Source of the DNA: Streptococcus sp. 'caviae' | GTDB taxonomy: Bacteria > Bacillota > Bacilli > Lactobacillales > Streptococcaceae | DNA: 64,000 bases | Assembly: GCF_001937065.1 (NCBI RefSeq) | Contig: NZ_MOWR01000009.1 | Location: 46,857-110,856, forward strand | Reading direction: 5' to 3' | Program-made: the position numbers and the translations under genes | Notes under the pieces: generated by a model | The model's input: the letters and a program-made list of their open reading frames with translations, nothing else | What the model was told of the DNA's origin: nothing | The model's database searches: none | Part shown: piece after piece, positions 58,180-64,000 of the stretch | How positions within the stretch are numbered: position 1 is the first letter of the stretch | Layout: each line of letters starts with the position of its first letter

Positions 58180-58839
58180 ATGATAAAACTGATTGTTTTT
58201 GATATGGATGGTGTCATCGTTGATACTGAGTATCTGGATTTTCAATTGCAGCAGGAGTACATCAAAACGATTGCCCAAAATCCAGCTGCTTTGACTCATG
58301 AAGACTTTTCCAGCCTTGTCGGCCGATCCGGCAAAGATTTGTTAACGAGAATTAAAAAACTCAGTCAGCTGGACCTTGCTGATGAAACGATTGAACAGGG
58401 GCTGCAAAGGGTTGAAGCGCAAAAATATCGCAAGGAAAGCTATCTGCCGCTGTTTCGCAAAGATATCTTTGCGGTTTTGGAGTATGCTAAGGCTAATCAC
58501 ATTGCCTTGGGAGTTGCTTCGTCAACGCAAAAGAAGTACATTCTAGAAATTCTGACTAATTGCGGGATTAAGGATTATTTTGATGTCATTGTCAGCGGTG
58601 AAGATTTTGAAGCCAGTAAGCCTGATCCGGCCATTTATCTGTCGGTTCTCAAACGCTTAGGTGTTCCCAGTGAACAGGCGCTTGCTGTTGAAGACTCACC
58701 TTCAGGAATTGCATCAGCTAAGGGAGCAGGCATGCGGACGGTCGCCTATGAAGAAAAACGCATGACCATTGATCAGTCACAGGCTGATTATGTGGCTAAA
58801 GACATGTTAGATATTTTGGACTATATCAAGTCTGTTTAG
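58180..58839 (+). CDS. HAD-superfamily hydrolase, beta-phosphoglucomutase-like
   Basis: The 219-residue protein has FDMDGVIVDTEYLDFQ (HAD nucleophile), SSTQKKYILEILTNCG (motif II), SGEDFEASKPDPAIYL and the acidic motif VEDSPSGIASAKGAG. A helical cap lies in between. The ATG at 58180 follows GAGGAG. It is related to the HAD gene in the island but clearly different in sequence. The physiological substrate is unknown. Confidence 0.9.
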   Translation: MIKLIVFDMDGVIVDTEYLDFQLQQEYIKTIAQNPAALTHEDFSSLVGRSGKDLLTRIKKLSQLDLADETIEQGLQRVEAQKYRKESYLPLFRKDIFAVLEYAKANHIALGVASSTQKKYILEILTNCGIKDYFDVIVSGEDFEASKPDPAIYLSVLKRLGVPSEQALAVEDSPSGIASAKGAGMRTVAYEEKRMTIDQSQADYVAKDMLDILDYIKSV

Positions 58840-58958
58840 CTGAGGGCAGGGCCTGCTGTATAAAGGTCAGATAAGGAAGGGATCCTGCAAGATCTCTTTT
58901 GACTTACTGCTAAAAATATCGTAAAATATAAGTTAACGACAAAATAAGGAGAATCACC

Positions 58959-59549
58959 TTGGAATTAGAAGTATTTGCTGGACAAGAAAAAAGCGAACTC
59001 TCAATGATTGAAGTTGCCCGTGCCATTTTAGAAGAACGCGGCCGGGACAATGAGATGTATTTTAGTGATCTTGTTAATGCTATTCAAGTTTATTTGGAAA
59101 AATCGGATTCAGATATTCGTCATGCGCTGCCTTACTTCTATTCAGATTTGAATACTGACGGCAGCTTTATTCCGCTTGGTGACAATAAATGGGGTCTGCG
59201 CTCCTGGTATGGCATCGATGAAATTGATGAAGAAATTGTCACTCTGGAAGACGATGAAGACGGTGCGCCAAAACGCAAGAGAAAACGTGTCAACGCCTTT
59301 ATGGACGGCGATGAGGACGCTATCGACTACAGTGATGACGATCCTGAAGATGAAAGCTTCGATACACCTGAAGAAGACACTGACTACGATGATGACAACC
59401 CAGATGATGAAAAGTCTGAAGTGGAGTCTTATGATTCTGAAATCAATGAAATTATTCCGGATGAAGATCTGGACGAAAATGTTGATTTAGATGAAGAAGA
59501 TGATGACTACTCTGACGATGACGAAGAGGAAGATGACGACGAAGAGTAA
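58959..59549 (+). CDS. rpoE: DNA-directed RNA polymerase delta subunit
   Basis: RpoE (delta) displaces nucleic acids from RNA polymerase and promotes recycling in Firmicutes. The 196-residue protein has a globular N-terminal domain ([42 protein letters not shown]) and a very acidic C-terminal tail (from about residue 115 to the end, nearly all Asp and Glu). It starts at TTG 58959 after AAGGAG. Confidence 0.96.
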   Translation: MELEVFAGQEKSELSMIEVARAILEERGRDNEMYFSDLVNAIQVYLEKSDSDIRHALPYFYSDLNTDGSFIPLGDNKWGLRSWYGIDEIDEEIVTLEDDEDGAPKRKRKRVNAFMDGDEDAIDYSDDDPEDESFDTPEEDTDYDDDNPDDEKSEVESYDSEINEIIPDEDLDENVDLDEEDDDYSDDDEEEDDDEE

Positions 59550-59570
59550 GTTTTCGTATTTGTTTCTGCA

Positions 59571-59655
59571 TTGACAAATGAAGTCAGATAGTTTATATTA
59601 TTTACTGGGCACCTCTTTTGAGGTCGGTATAAGCTCCCTAATCTTAGGGAGCATT
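59571..59655 (+). promoter_or_regulatory. pyrG promoter and CTP-sensing attenuator
   Basis: TTGACA (59571-59576) and TATATT (59594-59599) are 17 bp apart and transcription should start at GGGC (59607-59610). An attenuator stem follows: gctccctaa (59633-59641) with ttagggagc (59644-59652), then T residues. In B. subtilis pyrG, low CTP causes repeated G addition at a GGGC start, and the G-tail blocks the terminator by pairing with its C/U-rich arm. The same elements are present here. Confidence 0.9.
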
Positions 59656-59678
59656 TTTCTTTTTTCTTCCCAAATTAA

Positions 59679-61298
<1,620 letters not shown>

Positions 61299-61320
61299 TA
61301 ATAAGAACAGATTAAAAAAT

Positions 61321-61371
61321 AAGCTCTGTAATCTCTGCAGCAGGTAATGGCTTTAGAGATACAGAGCTTTT
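61321..61371 (+). terminator. pyrG terminator
   Basis: aagctctgtaatctct (61321-61336) pairs with agagatacagagctt (61355-61369) with small mismatches, then T residues. Confidence 0.88.
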
Positions 61372-61495
61372 GCTATCTATCAAAAAAGCCCCATATAACT
61401 ATAATAAACAGCAAGAGCCATTATCGTAAGTCATATGGGACGACTTTAAGTATCATAGCATTAATTGAATAGAGTGCCGACTAACAAAATAGTAT

Positions 61496-61657
61496 TTAAT
61501 TCAAAAATGAAAAAAACATATTAGCTATCACTAAGATGCATTCCAGCATAAAAATTCCAAAACAGATAAGCTTGACAGTACCATTTTGACTCCGCTTAGA
61601 AATTAAGACTAATACTGCAAAACTTAATAATATTAACGAGTAAATAACATATATCAT
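61496..61657 (-). CDS. Small two-helix membrane protein, likely bacteriocin companion/immunity
   Basis: A 53-residue frame on the minus strand (ATG at 61655-61657, stop at 61496-61498) encodes MIYVIYSLILLSFAVLVLIS then KRSQNGTVK and ICFGIFMLECILVIANMFFS. Two hydrophobic helices with a short basic loop are typical of small bacteriocin immunity proteins. It lies 18 bp downstream of the bacteriocin-like gene in the same orientation. Identification rests on size, topology and context. Confidence 0.6.
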   Translation of the reverse strand: MIYVIYSLILLSFAVLVLISKRSQNGTVKLICFGIFMLECILVIANMFFSFLN

Positions 61658-61675
61658 ATATCTAACTCAACCCCT

Positions 61676-61933
61676 TTATAATGGTGTATTATAACCAACT
61701 CCAGCGCCGAGCACAGCACCAGCAATGGCACTGGTAGCAACAACCCCGGCTTCAGTAGCCCAACCAAATCCAGGAACACACATAACTGGAAGTGCAGCAG
61801 CTCCACCAGCTTTGGCTCCGGCAAGAACTCCAGTGACCCCACCAGCAATGGCACCAACCCAGCCTTGACCTTGAATTTGAGCAAGATTATCAGCATCCAA
61901 AGATTCGAACGCCTCGAAAGCTAAAGTATTCAT
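61676..61933 (-). CDS. Class IIb-type bacteriocin precursor
   Basis: The 85-residue precursor has a leader (FEAFESLDADNLAQIQGQ) like the double-glycine type, and a mature part rich in Gly/Ala with GxxxG-like motifs (GAIAGGVTGVLAGAKAGG, AIAGAVLGAGVG), as in two-peptide bacteriocins. The expected cleavage follows position 23, where the -1 residue is Gln instead of Gly. A single Cys52 lies in VMCVPGFG. AAAGGAG precedes the ATG. No second peptide or ABC transporter is in the window, so it may be an orphan processed by a ComA/BlpA-type exporter elsewhere. Confidence 0.78.
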   Translation of the reverse strand: MNTLAFEAFESLDADNLAQIQGQGWVGAIAGGVTGVLAGAKAGGAAALPVMCVPGFGWATEAGVVATSAIAGAVLGAGVGYNTPL

Positions 61934-62024
61934 ACTGAATCTCCTTTAAATAAATGTGATTTTTATACTCATTGTGCTAAAGAAAATTGATTAACAAAAC
62001 GAATACGCCCATAGTCTAGGTCTT

Positions 62025-62318
62025 TTGACAGAAAAATTCAAGGGGATTTTCAGTATTGTTATTAATTACTCATTTTGGAGAAATCTTTTGATTATTTTTC
62101 TGGATTTTTTAACTTACTTCTCATCGACATATAAAGACCTTGTTTTCAGTGCCTCTCTAATGTGTATAATGTCGGCTGCAGTGATGACAGGATCTCTCTG
62201 CGTCACCTTTTCAACTATCCAGCCGGCTAACTTCATGTTAGAACTTTTAAGAAAAAGACAATTTGAGGATTTTTATAAAAATATGGGAAATATCCTTGAC
62301 AGCAATATAGGAAGTTGA
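62025..62318 (+). CDS. Hypothetical membrane protein (weak)
   Basis: A 97-residue frame starts at TTG 62025 without a clear ribosome binding site. It has two hydrophobic stretches (about 18-35 and 42-65) and a charged tail (LLRKRQFEDFYKNMGN). Its last codons contain the promoter of the downstream tRNA gene, which argues against strong selection on the protein. It could be a remnant or a bacteriocin-locus protein. Confidence 0.35.
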   Translation: MTEKFKGIFSIVINYSFWRNLLIIFLDFLTYFSSTYKDLVFSASLMCIMSAAVMTGSLCVTFSTIQPANFMLELLRKRQFEDFYKNMGNILDSNIGS

Positions 62319-62324
62319 TATAAT
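62296..62324 (+). promoter_or_regulatory. tRNA-Leu promoter
   Basis: TTGACA (62296-62301) and TATAAT (62319-62324) are separated by 17 bp, about 14 bp before the tRNA. Confidence 0.92.
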
Positions 62325-62337
62325 TTATTTTGTTGCT

Positions 62338-62423
62338 GCGGGGATGGCGGAATTGGCAGACGCGCAAGACTAAGGATCTTGTGACCGCTTTTGGTCGTGA
62401 GGGTTCAAGTCCCTCTCTCCGCA
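62338..62423 (+). tRNA. tRNA-Leu (anticodon AAG)
   Basis: Acceptor GCGGGGA pairs with TCTCCGC. The anticodon stem CAAGA/TCTTG holds the loop CTAAGGA, so the anticodon is AAG (Leu, CUN codons). A long variable arm (GACC-gctttt-GGTC) marks a class II tRNA, and the T-arm GAGGG-TTCAAGT-CCCTC is standard. The 3' CCA is not encoded. Confidence 0.97.
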
Positions 62424-62432
62424 TAGCATATT

Positions 62433-62456
62433 AGCTGGCTTGAGCCGGCTTTTTTT
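62433..62456 (+). terminator. tRNA-Leu terminator
   Basis: agctggc (62433-62439) pairs with gccggct (62444-62450) with one G-U, loop ttga, followed by a T-run. Confidence 0.9.
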
Positions 62457-62560
62457 GTTTTGGTGAGTTTTCAAGAAAAGGCTGGAAATTTTACTGTAAA
62501 AGTGATAAAATAAACAATGTAATGGGGTTGCCCCAAAAAATATTTAGGAGGCCTTTAAAA

Positions 62561-63442
62561 ATGGCAATCGTTTCAGCAGAAAAATTTATCCAAGCAGCTC
62601 GTGACAACGGTTATGCAGTTGGTGGATTTAACACAAACAACCTTGAGTGGACACAAGCTATCCTGCGTGCAGCAGAAGCTAAACAAGCTCCAGTTCTTAT
62701 CCAAACGTCAATGGGTGCTGCTAAATACATGGGCGGTTACAAACTTTGTAAAGTGTTGATTGAAACTCTTGTAGAATCAATGGGCATTACTGTACCAGTT
62801 GCAATTCATCTTGACCACGGTCACTATGAAGATGCACTTGAATGTATCGAAGTTGGTTATACTTCAATCATGTTTGACGGTTCACATCTTCCAGTTGAAG
62901 AAAACCTTGAAAAAGCTAAAGAAGTTGTTGCAAAAGCACATGCTAAAGGTATTTCAGTTGAAGCTGAAGTTGGTACTATCGGCGGTGAAGAAGATGGTAT
63001 CATCGGCCGCGGTGAATTGGCACCAATCGAAGATGCGAAAGCAATGGTTGAAACAGGCATTGACTTCTTGGCAGCAGGTATCGGAAACATCCACGGTCCA
63101 TATCCAGAAAACTGGGAAGGCCTTGACCTTGATCACTTGAAGAAATTGACAGAAGCTGTTCCAGGTTTCCCAATCGTGCTTCACGGCGGATCAGGTATTC
63201 CTGATGATCAAATCCGTGCAGCTATCAAACTTGGTGTCGCTAAAGTTAACGTTAATACTGAGTGTCAAATTGCGTTCTCTAATGCAACTCGTGCCTTTGC
63301 GCGTGCTTATGATGCAAATGAAGCTGAATACGATAAGAAAAAACTCTTTGACCCGCGTAAATTCTTGGCAGATGGCGTTAAAGCTATCCAAGCAGCTGTT
63401 GAAGAACGTATTGATGTCTTTGGTTCAGAAGGTAAAGCTTAA
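62561..63442 (+). CDS. fba: Class II fructose-1,6-bisphosphate aldolase
   Basis: Fba splits fructose-1,6-bisphosphate into glyceraldehyde-3-phosphate and dihydroxyacetone phosphate, using Zn2+. The 293-residue protein has the zinc motif IHLDHGHYEDALECIE, the loop EVGTIGGEEDGIIG and the phosphate/zinc motif IVLHGGSGIPDDQI. The ATG at 62561 follows AGGAGG and begins MAIVSAEKFIQAA; a longer frame from 62522 is not supported. Monocistronic, with a strong terminator. Confidence 0.98.
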   Translation: MAIVSAEKFIQAARDNGYAVGGFNTNNLEWTQAILRAAEAKQAPVLIQTSMGAAKYMGGYKLCKVLIETLVESMGITVPVAIHLDHGHYEDALECIEVGYTSIMFDGSHLPVEENLEKAKEVVAKAHAKGISVEAEVGTIGGEEDGIIGRGELAPIEDAKAMVETGIDFLAAGIGNIHGPYPENWEGLDLDHLKKLTEAVPGFPIVLHGGSGIPDDQIRAAIKLGVAKVNVNTECQIAFSNATRAFARAYDANEAEYDKKKLFDPRKFLADGVKAIQAAVEERIDVFGSEGKA

Positions 63443-63465
63443 TTGTGCTGAACCTATCAATCAAG

Positions 63466-63496
63466 AAAATCCCGTCCATCCAGACGGGATTTTTTG
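63466..63496 (+). terminator. fba terminator
   Basis: atcccgtc (63469-63476) pairs perfectly with gacgggat (63483-63490), followed by a T-run. Confidence 0.94.
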
Positions 63497-63548
63497 TTAT
63501 AATAAACTAAATAAAATTGCTAAAAGAGAGCCTTGATACAGGGAGTAT

Positions 63549-63824
63549 ATGTTAGAAGAGATTGTCGAAATTATTTTTCATGTTTTGTTTGAAGTTCCTA
63601 AAGATAAAAGGCTGGGTTCTTTAATAGCCTGGCTGACTTTTTATCTTGTATTAGTCTTTGTGATTAGTTTAATGACAGGTCTTTATGTACTTATTATGAT
63701 TCTTTGGGCATTGTTCAAGCCTCTGGCCATTTTCCTGATTCTTTTGCTGTTAGCTGCAATTATTAGTCTTGCTATGGTACTGACAAGGCTGTATCAGCTA
63801 TGGAAGCAAAAAAGAAGGAAGTAA
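63549..63824 (+). CDS. Small membrane protein
   Basis: The 91-residue protein has two strong hydrophobic regions (about 24-52 and 56-78) and a basic C-terminus (LYQLWKQKRRK), suggesting two membrane helices with the C-terminus inside. It starts at ATG after a weak GGGAG. I do not recognise the family. Confidence 0.7.
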   Translation: MLEEIVEIIFHVLFEVPKDKRLGSLIAWLTFYLVLVFVISLMTGLYVLIMILWALFKPLAIFLILLLLAAIISLAMVLTRLYQLWKQKRRK

Positions 63825-63933
63825 GCGATCAGCCAAACCTTTGCCGTTTTCAGAAAAAGCTTAGTGACCATTGTGAATCATTCCCGTAGTTAGTTATCCC
63901 ATACCCCGCATAGCTTTTCAAACACCCAAAAAG

Positions 63934-63964
63934 AAAAATCGCCACGATAAGTAGCGATTTTTCC
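63934..63964. terminator. Hairpin terminator near the window end
   Basis: aaaatcgc (63935-63942) pairs with gcgatttt (63954-63961) with A-run before and T-run after, so it can work in either direction. The 110 bp between it and the small membrane protein gene hold no recognisable gene. Confidence 0.82.
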
Positions 63965-64000
63965 CTTTTGTGAGCCTCAATGAAACGTCAAAGCGTTATA

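Noticed and set aside
61995..62010. Competence (ComX) box near ACGAATA upstream of the TTG ORF at 62025
   Set aside because: It matches only part of TACGAATA, lacks a T-rich -25 element, and lies on the strand opposite to the bacteriocin gene.

Overview
The window is a Firmicute chromosome, almost certainly a Streptococcus. The gene content and order (mevalonate kinase next to sloABC-sloR, hrcA-grpE-dnaK-dnaJ-truA, rplM-rpsI, rpoE-pyrG, SseB protein-cysE-cysS-mrnC) fit the mutans group (S. mutans or S. ratti-like). The species call is inference from recalled synteny and was not tested by a search. 

Layout: 1-8.7 kb holds a 5'-cut adhE, rpsO, pnp with a structured leader, an SseB-type protein, cysE, cysS and mrnC. 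8.7-13.9 kb holds a MerR-like gene fragment, a GyrI-like protein with a PadR repressor and twin operators, rlmB (apparently leaderless), degV, a membrane protein/XRE pair, and rplM-rpsI with an L13-type leader. 13.94-25.1 kb is a genomic island in the 3' end of rpsI, bounded by two diverged copies of the rpsI tail plus terminator. It carries a frameshifted tyrosine integrase, a MunI-like restriction-modification system, a decayed IS982-like transposase, an old-yellow-enzyme/TetR pair, and a GntR-controlled mannose-family PTS with an FrlB-like sugar-amine deglycase and a HAD enzyme. 

25.2-31.8 kb is a compact phosphate operon (pstS-C-A-B, phoU, response regulator, sensor kinase) behind Pho-box-like repeats. 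31.8-36.3 kb is an RpiR-regulated beta-glucoside PTS with a 6-phospho-beta-glucosidase and a cre site. 36.3-42 kb holds a BOX-like repeat, mevalonate kinase, the sloABC manganese/iron transporter with its DtxR-family regulator, and an HdiR-like self-cleaving repressor with a palindromic operator. 42-46 kb holds an ACT/DUF711 pair and a run of a phosphoglycerate-mutase-like enzyme, an LdcB-like carboxypeptidase and a GH73-like hydrolase. 

46-52 kb is the CIRCE-controlled hrcA-grpE-dnaK-dnaJ cluster. Its grpE-dnaK and dnaK-dnaJ gaps contain two copies of one elaborately folded RNA element. Helix sequences differ between the copies but pairing is kept, which is the strongest candidate here for an undescribed structured RNA. 

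52-64 kb holds truA (leaderless), a ThiD-like kinase with an ECF S-component, a YwlG-like protein, MscS and formate channels, trigger factor, a HAD enzyme, rpoE, pyrG with a CTP-sensing G-tract attenuator, a small bacteriocin locus with an unlisted 53-residue companion ORF, tRNA-Leu(AAG), fba and a small membrane protein. All functions are read from sequence features and remembered families; no searches were run.
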